A DNA stretch of 64,000 nucleotides, from contig JADKCL010000004.1 in the NCBI GenBank assembly GCA_016718825.1, positions 248,001 to 312,000 on the forward strand, given 5' to 3'. The notes under the pieces were generated by a model. It had not been told where the DNA came from. It saw only the letters and a program-made list of their open reading frames with translations, and searched no databases. The DNA comes from Bacteroidota bacterium. GTDB taxonomy: Bacteria; Bacteroidota; Bacteroidia; J057; JADKCL01. Position 1 is the stretch's first letter; each line of letters starts with the position of its first letter. Both the position numbers and the translations under genes were made by a program. Shown here piece by piece: positions 26,042-34,479 of this stretch.

Positions 26042-27613
26042 ATGCTGATGGAAAACGCAAAAATTCTCTGGGTCGACGACGAAATCGAACTGCTCAAACC
26101 CCATGTCAAGTTCCTCGAACTGAAAGGCTTCCAAGTCTCAACGGCCTCCAACGGCTTCGATGCCATGGAACAGGTCCGCGCCGAATCCTTTGACATTGTT
26201 TTCCTCGACGAAAACATGCCGGGCATGTCCGGCCTCGAAGTGCTTTCAGAAATCAAAGTCCTGCACCCGCATCTTCCCGTGGTCATGATCACCAAAAGCG
26301 AGGAGGAACACATCATGGAGGATGCCATCGGCTCCAAGATCAGCGACTACCTCATCAAACCGGTCAATCCCAGCCAAATCCTGCTCGCTTGCAAAAAGAT
26401 CCTGCAAAACAAGCAACTCGTCAACCAAAAGGTCAATACGGGCTATCAGCAGGATTTCCGCAAGATCGGGATGCAATTCTATGAGAAGAATGACTACAAA
26501 GACTGGATCGACATCTACAAGAAGCTGAGCCACTGGGAAAAGCAGATGGAAGACAATGAGGATCAGAGCATGCTCGAGGTCCTTCATAATCAAGTCGTGG
26601 AGGCAAATCTCAACTTCAGCCGAACGGTGATGGACAATTACCTCGACTGGGTCAACAGCGACGACCTTGACGAGCGCCCCATTCTCAGCCCGGACGTATT
26701 GCCCCAATCTGCATTCCGTGACATCGGCGACAAATACGAAAGCGTGTTTTTCATCTTGGTGGACTGCATGCGCCACGACCAATGGAAGGAACTCGAGCCG
26801 CTGATCTCCGAATACTACTACATCGAAAGCGAGCGGCATTATTACAGCATTTTGCCCACCGCGACGCAGTATTGCCGGAATTCGATTTTTGCAGGCTTGC
26901 ATCCCGGTGAAATTCAGCAGAAATACCCCCGCTACTGGAAAAATGACAACGAAGAAGGCGGCAAAAACCTCCACGAGGAAGACCTCCTGCGCGAGCACAT
27001 CACCCGTCGCCGCCTCAACGCCAAGTTTTCATACCACAAAATCCTCACCAACGACGAGGGATTTTCGCTGAATGAAAACTACAAAAACCTGCTGAAAAAC
27101 GATTTCAACGCAATCGTCTACAACTTCATCGACATGCTCTCCCATTCGCGGACGGAGGTCAACATCATCCGCGAATTGGCACCCACGCCAGCGGCCTACC
27201 GGGCGGTTTCACGCAGTTGGTTCGAGCATTCGCCGCTCTTGGAATTGCTCAAAAAGCTCGCACAACACAAAGTCAAAGTGGTGATTACGAGCGACCACGG
27301 CACGGTGTATGTCAATCGCCCCGTCAAAATCATTGGCGACCGCGAAACGACGACCAACTTGCGCTACAAGCAGGGCCGCAACCTCAGCTACGACAATGAG
27401 AAGTTCCTTTTCACGATCAAGCACCCCGAGGAAGCCAAATTGCCCAAGATGAACATGAGCTCCACCTACGTGTTCACGAGCGAAGACTATTTCTTCGCCT
27501 ATCCCAACAACTACAATTACTACGTCAAATTCTTCCGCGACACCTTCCAACACGGCGGCATTTCCATGCATGAAATGATCGTGCCGTTGATCGACCTGGT
27601 CCCGAAGAAGTGA
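26042..27613 (+). CDS. porX: PorX: T9SS response regulator with PglZ domain
   Basis: 523 residues from the ATG at 26042 (ATG at 26048 possible). The receiver domain (1-125) has the acidic pair VDDE, phospho-acceptor D56 (FLDENMPGMSGL) and the Lys of YLIKPVNP. A helical linker leads to a PglZ/alkaline-phosphatase-like domain (about 210-520): LVDCMRHDQW (metal-binding D), the nucleophile Thr in LPTATQYCRNSIF, VITSDHGTVYVNRPV and FHHG-like FQHGGISMHEMIVP. In Porphyromonas, PorX with PorY and SigP controls T9SS gene expression and also acts on nucleotides. It is the first of porX-tsaE-ald in the same direction, with a foldback element in its 5' region. Confidence 0.93.
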   Translation: MLMENAKILWVDDEIELLKPHVKFLELKGFQVSTASNGFDAMEQVRAESFDIVFLDENMPGMSGLEVLSEIKVLHPHLPVVMITKSEEEHIMEDAIGSKISDYLIKPVNPSQILLACKKILQNKQLVNQKVNTGYQQDFRKIGMQFYEKNDYKDWIDIYKKLSHWEKQMEDNEDQSMLEVLHNQVVEANLNFSRTVMDNYLDWVNSDDLDERPILSPDVLPQSAFRDIGDKYESVFFILVDCMRHDQWKELEPLISEYYYIESERHYYSILPTATQYCRNSIFAGLHPGEIQQKYPRYWKNDNEEGGKNLHEEDLLREHITRRRLNAKFSYHKILTNDEGFSLNENYKNLLKNDFNAIVYNFIDMLSHSRTEVNIIRELAPTPAAYRAVSRSWFEHSPLLELLKKLAQHKVKVVITSDHGTVYVNRPVKIIGDRETTTNLRYKQGRNLSYDNEKFLFTIKHPEEAKLPKMNMSSTYVFTSEDYFFAYPNNYNYYVKFFRDTFQHGGISMHEMIVPLIDLVPKK

Positions 27614-27858
27614 TAAGTGAATAGTGAAAAGTGAAAAGTCGGGTAACCGCTGTTGACTTTGCGTCCTTCGCGAACCGGCGCCTGTCCCGCCTGCGGGGCG
27701 CACTTTGCGTTTAAGTCAGCGTTGATCATACCCCACGGACCGTGGGCCGGTAGCAGCTCCTCCTTTGCGTCCTTCGCGAACGTTGGCGCCCGGCGCCTGT
27801 CCCGCGTGCGGGGCGTTTAAATACAAAGCTTTCAACCCCAACAATGCGGAAAACTCGT
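27614..27858. other. Intergenic stretch with GC-rich repeats
   Basis: Contains gtgaatagtgaaaagtgaaaag (27614-27636) right after the porX stop, two partial tttgcgtccttcgcgaac direct repeats (27656 and 27759), and two copies of the GGCGCCTGTCCCGC repeat (27677-27700 and 27792-27820). No gene seen. Confidence 0.5.
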
Positions 27859-27890
27859 GTTGGGCATTCGCTGCAATGCGATTACCTTTG
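27859..27890 (+). promoter_or_regulatory. Promoter of tsaE-ald
   Basis: TTG (27860-27862), exactly 20 bases, then TACCTTTG (27883-27890): the best Bacteroidota-consensus match in the window. The tsaE ATG is 28 bases downstream, so tsaE is transcribed independently of porX. Confidence 0.65.
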
Positions 27891-27917
27891 TATTTATGCA
27901 CAGGACAATGCTTTGAC

Positions 27918-28364
27918 ATGGGGCAACCGCTGACCCAAAACGACGTGACATCCATCGAGACCCACGATCTCGACGATGTGCGTTTGGCTGCTGCCAAAAT
28001 ACTGGAGAGCTGCGGTTCTCACAGGATTTTCGCATTTTACGGCACCATGGGCGCAGGCAAAACCACCCTCATCAAATCCATCTGCGAATTGCTCGGCAGC
28101 GAAGACGTGGTCAAAAGCCCGACGTTTTCCATTGTCAATGAGTACGATAGTCCCGCAGGAAGCATTTTCCACTTTGACTTCTACCGAATCGAGAACCTCG
28201 CAGAGGTCTTTGACATTGGCTTTGAAGAATACCTCGCATCCGGCAGCTATTGCTTCATGGAATGGCCTGAGCTCATCGAGCCGCTTGTTCCTGAAGAAGC
28301 CGTCACAATCAACATCACGGTCACGGGGCCGGAACAAAGAAAGATCACAATTGCAATGCATTAA
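27918..28364 (+). CDS. tsaE: TsaE, tRNA threonylcarbamoyladenosine biosynthesis ATPase
   Basis: 148 residues from the ATG at 27918. Walker A YGTMGAGKTTLIKSI, the PTFSIVNEYD element, FHFDFYRI (the family Walker-B-like His/Asp) and YCFMEWPEL identify TsaE. It is the ATPase that activates the TsaB-TsaD complex in making t6A37 of ANN-decoding tRNAs, in the cytoplasm. Open frame upstream is a GC-rich repeat, not coding. Followed by ald after 3 bases. Confidence 0.95.
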   Translation: MGQPLTQNDVTSIETHDLDDVRLAAAKILESCGSHRIFAFYGTMGAGKTTLIKSICELLGSEDVVKSPTFSIVNEYDSPAGSIFHFDFYRIENLAEVFDIGFEEYLASGSYCFMEWPELIEPLVPEEAVTINITVTGPEQRKITIAMH

Positions 28365-28367
28365 GGC

Positions 28368-29603
28368 ATGGGGAAATCTAAAATAGGCGGCGGAATACTT
28401 GGCGGACTCAATCCCACGGCTTGGGCGGTTCCCATGGAAATGCCCACCAAGGTGCGGCGGGAAAAAAAGGTGATGCGCATTGGCGTACCCAAAGAGTCGG
28501 ATCCTTCCGAATACCGCGTGGCACTCACGCCTGAATCCGTCGGCATCCTCGTCGCCAATGGCCACGAAGTATTTGTCCAAAAAGGCGCGGGCGAAGACAG
28601 CAGCTATCCCGACGGTGCCTACAATGCCGCCGGTGCCCATCTTTGCTACACGCTCGAAGACATTTATACCAAAGCAGAGACCATTGTCAAGGTTTCTCCC
28701 CTTTCCACCGACGAATTGGAAATGCTGCGGCCGCATCAAACGCTGATTTCGGCGGTGAACATGGGCAGCATGAGCGCGGAACATATCCGCACGATGAGCC
28801 GCAAAAACATCCTGGCCATCGGCTTTGAATTTTTGCAGTCCGGCGACGGCGAATTGCCACTCGTGCAAAGCATGAGCGAAATCGCCGGTGTGACCTGCAT
28901 CCACATCGCCTCCGAATTGCTGAGCAAGCATACGGGCGGCAAAGGCCTCCTTTTTGGCGGCATCACGGGCGTACCGCCTGCGGTGGTGACCATCATCGGT
29001 GCCGGCACCGTGGGCTTGGGCGCGGCGCGTACCGCCTTGGGCATGGGCGCCACCGTGCGCGTGATCGACGAGGAAGTGCATCAACTCCGCAACCTGGAGC
29101 AGGCCCTTGGGCAGCGGATTCAGACTGCGATCAGCCTTCACAACTACATCGAGGATTTTGTTTTGAGCAGCGACGTCATCATCGGCGCCGCCTTCAAGCC
29201 CGGCCACCGCGCCCCGATCGTAGTCACCGAAGACATGGTCGCCAACATGCGCGAAGGTTCGGTCATCGTCGACGTCGCCATCGACCAAGGTGGCTGCGTG
29301 GAGACGAGCCGCCCCACCACGCACAAGCAACCGAGCTTTGTCGAGCACGATGTCATCCATTATTGTGTGCCCAACATCGCCTCGCGCGTGCCCGCAACCG
29401 CATCCGCAGCCGTGAGCAACATCTTGGGGCCTTTGCTCATCAAAGCAGGCGACATGGGCGGCATGGAGCAACTCATGAAAATCAACGAAGGCGTGAAACA
29501 CGGGGTGTACATCTACCGCAGGCATTTGACGAAACGTTCGATGGCCAACATTTTTGGTCTCGAATTCATGGACATCAACCTGCTTGTGGCGAGCACGCTC
29601 TGA
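28368..29603 (+). CDS. ald: Alanine dehydrogenase
   Basis: 411 residues; an N-terminal extension of about 35 residues precedes the catalytic MRIGVPKESDPSEYRVALTP core, as in other Bacteroidota forms. Conserved landmarks: K in ETIVKVSPL, H in LRPHQTLISAV, the NAD-binding GAGTVGLGAARTALGMGATV, and the VDVAIDQGGCVETSRPTTH and VPNIASRVPATAS motifs. It interconverts L-alanine and pyruvate with NAD. Start chosen at the ATG 28368, three bases after tsaE, since the extension MEMPTKVRREKKVMRIGVPK is family-typical. The tsaE-ald pairing is common in this phylum. Confidence 0.93.
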   Translation: MGKSKIGGGILGGLNPTAWAVPMEMPTKVRREKKVMRIGVPKESDPSEYRVALTPESVGILVANGHEVFVQKGAGEDSSYPDGAYNAAGAHLCYTLEDIYTKAETIVKVSPLSTDELEMLRPHQTLISAVNMGSMSAEHIRTMSRKNILAIGFEFLQSGDGELPLVQSMSEIAGVTCIHIASELLSKHTGGKGLLFGGITGVPPAVVTIIGAGTVGLGAARTALGMGATVRVIDEEVHQLRNLEQALGQRIQTAISLHNYIEDFVLSSDVIIGAAFKPGHRAPIVVTEDMVANMREGSVIVDVAIDQGGCVETSRPTTHKQPSFVEHDVIHYCVPNIASRVPATASAAVSNILGPLLIKAGDMGGMEQLMKINEGVKHGVYIYRRHLTKRSMANIFGLEFMDINLLVASTL

Positions 29604-29723
29604 GCAGCTAAAATGTTGCAGATTAAGCGTTCAACGTTGCTAAATTCACGGATTCAGACGAATTTTATCCATTGGCACACGTTTTGCAACGATATTTGTG
29701 GATTAATACCGAAAATCAATTTT

Positions 29724-30410
29724 ATGAAGAAAATCTCACTCATCGCAGCGTTCCTCACAGTCCTCTTTGTTTCCGGATGGGCACAAAAAGCCACCGAAGG
29801 GACTGAAAAATCTCCCCTCGGCACCGATGGCAAATGCTTGACTGTCGAATTGACAGGTCAGCAGAAGAATGTCGAGGCCGTCATGGAAGACAAATTCAAG
29901 AAGCTGAAAGGCAAAAAGGAAAAAGGCTACGAAGCGTTCAAAGCGCAGGTCTTTCCTGAAATTTCCTCCAACATGATCGACATTTACTACAAAGTCGAAA
30001 CCAAGAAGGAAAATGAAAGCAAGGTGATCCTGTTCCTTTCGACGGGTTATGATAACTGGTTGAACCCAACCGATCATGCCTCCGAATTGAACAATGCCAA
30101 GAAAATGCTCGAAGGTTTGGCAAAAGAAGTGCGCACCTACGAATTGAACTTGGCCATCGAAGCCCAAACAAAAGTATTGGAAGGCGAAGTGAAAGAGCAA
30201 GCCGACCTCGAAAAGGAATTGGCCAAATTGGGTTCCGATCTCGAAAAACTCCAAAAGGAAATCGAGGAAAACAAGAAGACCCAAGAGCTGAACAAGAAGA
30301 CCCAAGAAGAGCAAAAGAAGACCATCGAAAACGAGAAAAAGACCCTCGATGAACTTCAAAAGCAACTCGGGCAGGTCGGAAGTAATTGGCAGTTAGCGCT
30401 TAGCAGTTAG
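29724..30410 (+). CDS. Secreted coiled-coil protein of unknown function
   Basis: 228 residues from the ATG at 29724: signal peptide MKKISLIAAFLTVLFVSGWA-Q, a compact domain (about 35-120) with VELTGQQKNVEAVMEDKFKK and DIYYKVETKKENESKVILFL, then a long coiled coil (about 135-220) of ELxKxL-type repeats rich in E and K, with KKTQ direct repeats. The last residues, NWQLALSS, come from a ttagcagttagc simple repeat that overlaps the stop codon, so the C terminus is probably not the ancestral one. Possible stalk or scaffold protein in the periplasm. A TTG...TATTTG region at 29670-29698 may be the promoter. Confidence 0.7.
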   Translation: MKKISLIAAFLTVLFVSGWAQKATEGTEKSPLGTDGKCLTVELTGQQKNVEAVMEDKFKKLKGKKEKGYEAFKAQVFPEISSNMIDIYYKVETKKENESKVILFLSTGYDNWLNPTDHASELNNAKKMLEGLAKEVRTYELNLAIEAQTKVLEGEVKEQADLEKELAKLGSDLEKLQKEIEENKKTQELNKKTQEEQKKTIENEKKTLDELQKQLGQVGSNWQLALSS

Positions 30411-30655
30411 CAGTTAGCAGTGGAAAATGGGAAATGAGCGATTGTTCATTTCCCATTTTGCTTCACTGTCAATGGCTTAGGGCAAACTCGAACGATTCAT
30501 TGCGGACTTTGCGAACCTCTGCGGCCTTTGCGTTTCAAAAAGACAAAGGAAAACGTTAAGAACGCATGGTTCGCAAAGTTTTCGAAATGGGTTCCTTGGT
30601 TTTCGTTTTCAAATGCTCCAAACAATGACTAAAAAAACTTCTACCTTTCTCACTA
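30384..30655. other. Gene-free interval with a gttagcag repeat
   Basis: gcagttagcgcttagcagttagcagttagcagt (30391-30421) begins inside the preceding gene and runs past its stop. The rest contains ccattttgcttcactg and a further tttgcg-rich stretch and no gene. The same ttagcagttagc words occur, in the other orientation, at 40244-40276. Confidence 0.5.
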
Positions 30656-32134
30656 CTAACTCCTTATCCCCTTCCCTCCGATCTTCGCCTTGAGCCAATG
30701 CACGACAAATACAAAATTGTCGGCGCGGACCTGCATGCCGCCGCTGAGGTAGGCCTGCACATTTTCGAGACAACGGGCCATTTCCTGCAGAATCTCCTCT
30801 TTACCGGCCATGCCGATCATTCTGCCCATGTGGTCGCCCAGGATGCGTTCGATTTCGTAGGCGGGTGCCTTCTTTTGCCATTGTCGCCGCCAAGCGCGCA
30901 ACAGGGTCGCAATCGCATCCAAATCTTCCTGTTCCCAGGCAAAAATCAGCAGAAAGGTCTTGCAGGCTGCTTGATAGTTGATCCGTCCCGCCGGATTCTC
31001 GACCACCTCCTTGGCGTAGCGTTGCGCGCGGCGCAGGTCGCCTGCCATCCAAAATACAATCGCAAACAGGTAGCGAATGTAGGCCAAAGTCGCCGCAGGC
31101 GTGCTCTCCGCATGCGCCCGCAAGCCCGCGAGCAGGTAGCTCATGTGTGTGCGCAGTGGCGCCACATCCCCGCTCAGCAATGTGTACGTGCAGATATTCG
31201 TCGCGAAATTGAGGAAAATACTGCGTGCAACATTGTCTTGATTCGCCTTGATATTCAGCAACTTCAACGTCGCAGCCAACGAAGCCTCGTATTGCCCGAT
31301 GGCATTCAGGCAAGTCCCGTAACCACCAAGCGAAAACACATAACGCACGGTTTCCTCGGCGATCAGAAACGGATGCTGTTCAAACAATTGCAAGGTCTTT
31401 TCCAATACCAAGGCGCGGTTGGCAAAGTCGAGCTGCTGCATCCGGATCACGTTCCAGATGCGGTGCTTGAGGGATTGACCGCGAACCGGCAAAGCCTCAT
31501 CGGGCAGCGACAGTGTAGGGTGGCGTTCGATTTCCGCAACAAGCTCCGGCCCAAAATGCCCCGACTGCGAACTTTTGTCCAATACAGCATTCAAGTCGCG
31601 GTCGTGCAGGTTTTTGAGCTGTTGCAGCAATTCGAGCTTTCCAAAGGCAAGGCTGCGATCGGCCACCACGGCTTCGCGGCGCTGCTGCAGGGTTTTGACG
31701 GGCGCCACAAAAGGCAAAGCCACCAATTCGTAGTCGGCCAAGGCCCGCAAGGCATCCAATCGCTCCTCCACCACGGCAATTTCCCGCGCTTGCTCGATCC
31801 GCTTCATCGCAAAATGGTACAACGACCGGTCCAACAGGATGCGAATCTCCGTCAACCTATTCTGCATCAGCGTTTCCGGGTGCTCGTCATACACCGCAAG
31901 CATGCGCAAGAGCAAGTTGGTCAGATGGTTTTTGGCTTCGGAGAAATTGGCGAAGTCAAAGGCGGTCTTGAGTGCAGCCTCGTTGTAGGTCTTCTGCCCT
32001 TCGATCGCGCGGTAGAGTTGCACGTATTTGAGATCGCTCCGTTTCCCGCGCACGCGCGCAAACCGCATGAAATTGTCCTTGTCTGCCTTGGACATCGAAT
32101 GAATCAATTCAAACAGGAATTCAGAATTTTTCAT
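30656..32134 (-). CDS. Helical-repeat protein (TPR-like), unknown function
   Basis: 492 residues, entirely alpha-helical by pattern: paired amphipathic helices with the N-terminal motif SEFLFELIHSMSKADKDNFM, a mark of a Bacteroidota paralogue family whose members start with 'sLF.LI.sLs..EK..F'. Middle and C-terminal parts show TPR-like pairs (NALNAIGQYEASLAATLKLL-type; AAGDLRRAQRYAKEVV). No signal peptide, no membrane helix. Cytoplasmic scaffold or regulator is likely. The family is recognised by pattern only; no function is known. It has no close partner gene. Confidence 0.7.
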   Translation of the reverse strand: MKNSEFLFELIHSMSKADKDNFMRFARVRGKRSDLKYVQLYRAIEGQKTYNEAALKTAFDFANFSEAKNHLTNLLLRMLAVYDEHPETLMQNRLTEIRILLDRSLYHFAMKRIEQAREIAVVEERLDALRALADYELVALPFVAPVKTLQQRREAVVADRSLAFGKLELLQQLKNLHDRDLNAVLDKSSQSGHFGPELVAEIERHPTLSLPDEALPVRGQSLKHRIWNVIRMQQLDFANRALVLEKTLQLFEQHPFLIAEETVRYVFSLGGYGTCLNAIGQYEASLAATLKLLNIKANQDNVARSIFLNFATNICTYTLLSGDVAPLRTHMSYLLAGLRAHAESTPAATLAYIRYLFAIVFWMAGDLRRAQRYAKEVVENPAGRINYQAACKTFLLIFAWEQEDLDAIATLLRAWRRQWQKKAPAYEIERILGDHMGRMIGMAGKEEILQEMARCLENVQAYLSGGMQVRADNFVFVVHWLKAKIGGKGIRS

Positions 32135-32452
32135 GAAAAATCAACCCGAAAAAATCGGCCATGGAAACAGACCAATCATTTGATAATGATTGCATTATTT
32201 TAGATATTCTCCAAAAGCAAAACTTATTTTTTATCGAAACTGGCTTGAGTTCCAGCGAGGGATGGGGCAAATTCGTATCGTAGCCTGAAACGGTTGCCAG
32301 ATCGGTCCGCGAGACCCGTTCTTTCGCAAAACGTAAAGCATTGACAAAATTCTATACTGTACCCGGTTGAATGCCTAATTGTACACCAGCCGCCGGCGGC
32401 TGGGAACATGGAGATAGTATGGAGCAGGTGCGAATCCTGCAAGCAAAGGTCT
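32135..32452. other. Gene-free interval containing a structured block
   Basis: Holds a perfect palindrome CAGCCGCC/GGCGGCTG at 32387-32402 and a nested hairpin in which AGATAG pairs with CTATCT and, inside it, GCAGG pairs with CCTGC around a 7-base loop (about 32411-32458). This could be an RNA element or a repeat; no tRNA can be folded. The AT-rich upstream part probably holds the promoter of the 30656-32134 gene. Confidence 0.35.
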
Positions 32453-32866
32453 CTATCTGTCGCGACGGATGGGGGCTTTTGTTTTGTGGCTATAGCGAAG
32501 GGGGCATTGACGGTGGCAAGGGGTGGGTGTGAGGCAATAGCGAAGGGGCGCACGTTCGCAAGGCGGCTCACACGTGAACTGCGCCCCTTCGCTAATTCTC
32601 ACACTCCTCACTCTCAACGCATTCACAGCCGTCACCCTTAAAACCTCGGGTGCAGCCTTCTTGATGGCCTCTTCAAGGCCGGCTTTCATGGTCATATGGC
32701 TCATGTGGCAGGTTTCGCAGCTGCCCATCAGTTCCAATTCGACGGAGAGGTCGTCGTGGATTGCGTGGATGCGCACATCGCCGCCGTCACTGCGGAGGTA
32801 GGGCCGCACCGATTCCAGTGCCTGCTCGACACGTTGCCACAAACTGCTATTTTCGTCGTTCATCAT
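32453..32866 (-). CDS. NifU-domain protein (iron-sulfur cluster scaffold)
   Basis: 137 residues from the ATG at 32866. The first 80 residues are a NifU C-terminal (Nfu) domain: LWQRVEQALESVRPYLRSDG-GDVRI, ELELMGSCETCHMSHMTMKAGL (the CxxC cluster ligand). This type delivers Fe-S clusters. After NALRVRSVRI the sequence becomes unlike the family (GAQFTCEPPCERAPLRYC...), and it lies over a GCGAAGGGGCGCA palindrome (32541-32593), so a repeat has probably replaced the true 3' end. One base separates it from mrp, and together they form an Fe-S pair. Confidence 0.8.
   Translation of the reverse strand: MMNDENSSLWQRVEQALESVRPYLRSDGGDVRIHAIHDDLSVELELMGSCETCHMSHMTMKAGLEEAIKKAAPEVLRVTAVNALRVRSVRISEGAQFTCEPPCERAPLRYCLTPTPCHRQCPLRYSHKTKAPIRRDR
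32541..32593. repeat. Palindromic repeat inside the nfu 3' end
   Basis: GCGAAGGGGCGCA (32541-32553) pairs perfectly with TGCGCCCCTTCGC (32581-32593). The loop has cacgttcgcaaggcggctcacacgtga, itself partly self-complementary. Confidence 0.7.
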
Positions 32867-32867
32867 T

Positions 32868-33961
32868 CTATTGTACCTGCATCTGTACCTTGGCTGTCGG
32901 AGGCGTCTGCGAATTGCGAATCGCCACCTGCCTTGCCACTTCGGCTGCAACACTTGCAAAAGCCTTCCCTGTTGGCGAATCCATATTCAAGGCGGAAGGA
33001 TTTCCTTCATCACCCCGCGTCCGCACATCCTCGACCAATGGAATCTGCCCCAACAGCGGAATTCCCAAGGTTTCGGCGAGTCTCGCGCCTCCATCCTGCC
33101 CGAAAATGAAATATTTCTTATCCGGAAGGTCCTCAGGAACAAAGAACGCCATATTCTCTACAATTCCCAACAACGGGACATTGACTTGTGGCGTACGGAA
33201 CATCTCCGCGCCTTTGCGGGCATCGGCGAGGGCGACCTTTTGCGGTGTCGTCACCAACACCACACCCGTCACGGGCAATTGTTGCACGATGTCAAGTGCA
33301 AATCCCCCGTTCCGGGCGGCATGTCCAGGACGAGATAGTCGATTTCGCCCCATTCGGTGTCGAAAATGAGCTGTTGCAAGGCTTTGCTTGCCATCGGCCC
33401 GCGCCAGACAATGGCATGCTCGGCCGGCACGAGGAAGCCGATCGAATTGACCTTGACGCCATGGCGTTCGATGGGAATCATCAGGTCGCGGTCGCCGACT
33501 TTTTGCACCATCGGCACCTTCCCTTCGAGTCCGAACATGATCGGCACGCTCGGACCGTAGATGTCGGCATCACAAAGCGCGACCCGTGCCCCGCTTTGAG
33601 CCAGGGAAACCGCCAAATTGGCCGCCACGGTCGACTTGCCGACTCCGCCCTTGCCCGAAACGACGGCGATGATGTTGCGCACGTTGGGAAGGCGGTCTTG
33701 ACGGGCCACCGTCGTGACATTCGCCGTCATAAAAGGCTCAACAACAGCACCGGGATGCACATATTTCTGAATCGCCGCGATGCAATCGGCCTTGATCTTC
33801 TCCTTCATCGGACAAGCCGGCGTCGTCAACACAACTGTAAATGCCACCTTGAGTCCGTTGACGGAGATATCCTTGATCATTCCAAGGGTTACCAAATCCT
33901 TTTTCAAGTCCGGATCTTGGACATGCCGAAGGGCTGAGAGTACTTTTTCTGCGGAAATCAT
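32868..33961 (-). CDS. mrp: Mrp/NBP35-type Fe-S carrier ATPase, frameshifted
   Basis: N-terminal frame 33269-33961 holds DUF59 (MISAEKVLSALRHVQDPDLK) and the ATPase core (VVSGKGGVGKSTVAANLAV; DADIYGPSVPIMFG; DYLVLDMPPGTGDLHLT). The second frame continues from QQLPVTGVVLVTTPQKVALA to VRTRGDEGNPSALNMDS-PTGKAFASVAAEVARQVA with the canonical CxxC-less Mrp end. Joined, they give a normal Mrp of about 364 residues; one base is missing near 33289-33293, where LTIVQQLPV is expected. Mrp ATPases carry Fe-S clusters. The paired domains are otherwise intact, so a consensus error is more likely than a real pseudogene. Cotranscribed with the nfu-like gene. Confidence 0.85.
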
Positions 33962-34479
33962 GTTGCAATGCTCAATCGAGTCGCTAAACTAACGGTTTTT
34001 GATGGGATAACCCGTTTGAAACGATAAGGTTCCGTCATCTTCCTCGCATCATTTCAATTCAGCCAAAATCGTGCCCATCCAAGATTTCAATTTTCAGATC
34101 AAAAAGGGCAGGAAATGCTCCCCGGCTTTCAACCGCATCTCTTCCAACCCTATCTGAATCAACACTAGGGTTCAATGCCACAAAAAGTGCAACCACCAAA
34201 GTTCCGCTTTTAATACTTTGCCGATGCCTGCACTTTTCCTTGTTTGAACCCTTAGGTGCCTTCCCAATCAAAAAACTGGGTCCAAGGCAAACGATTCAGG
34301 AACCATCAAATCAACTAGATTCGGCCCGGTGCCAACCTGATGAAAAGACGGAACCAATACGTTAGGACCAAATCGAGCGCAACCCATTTTACTTGACAGC
34401 GTTTCGGATGGAATATGCAGAACTGGATAGATATTCCTATTTTACATCCGAATAATTAAGACATCATCATTTCTAGCTT
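33962..34479. other. Gene-free interval upstream of the glycine-rich protein
   Basis: About 500 bases with no supportable gene; the open frames seen are short and unlike proteins. It should hold divergent promoters for mrp (minus strand TTAGTTTAGC near 33982-33992) and the gene at 34480. No repeats recognised. Confidence 0.5.

Noticed and set aside
32428..32446. tRNA-like T-arm (ggtgcgaatcc between gcagg and cctgc)
   Set aside because: No matching acceptor, D or anticodon arm could be folded.
34396..34425. TTGACA...TATGCA resembling a sigma-70 promoter
   Set aside because: Bacteroidota use a different consensus and the spacing is not convincing.
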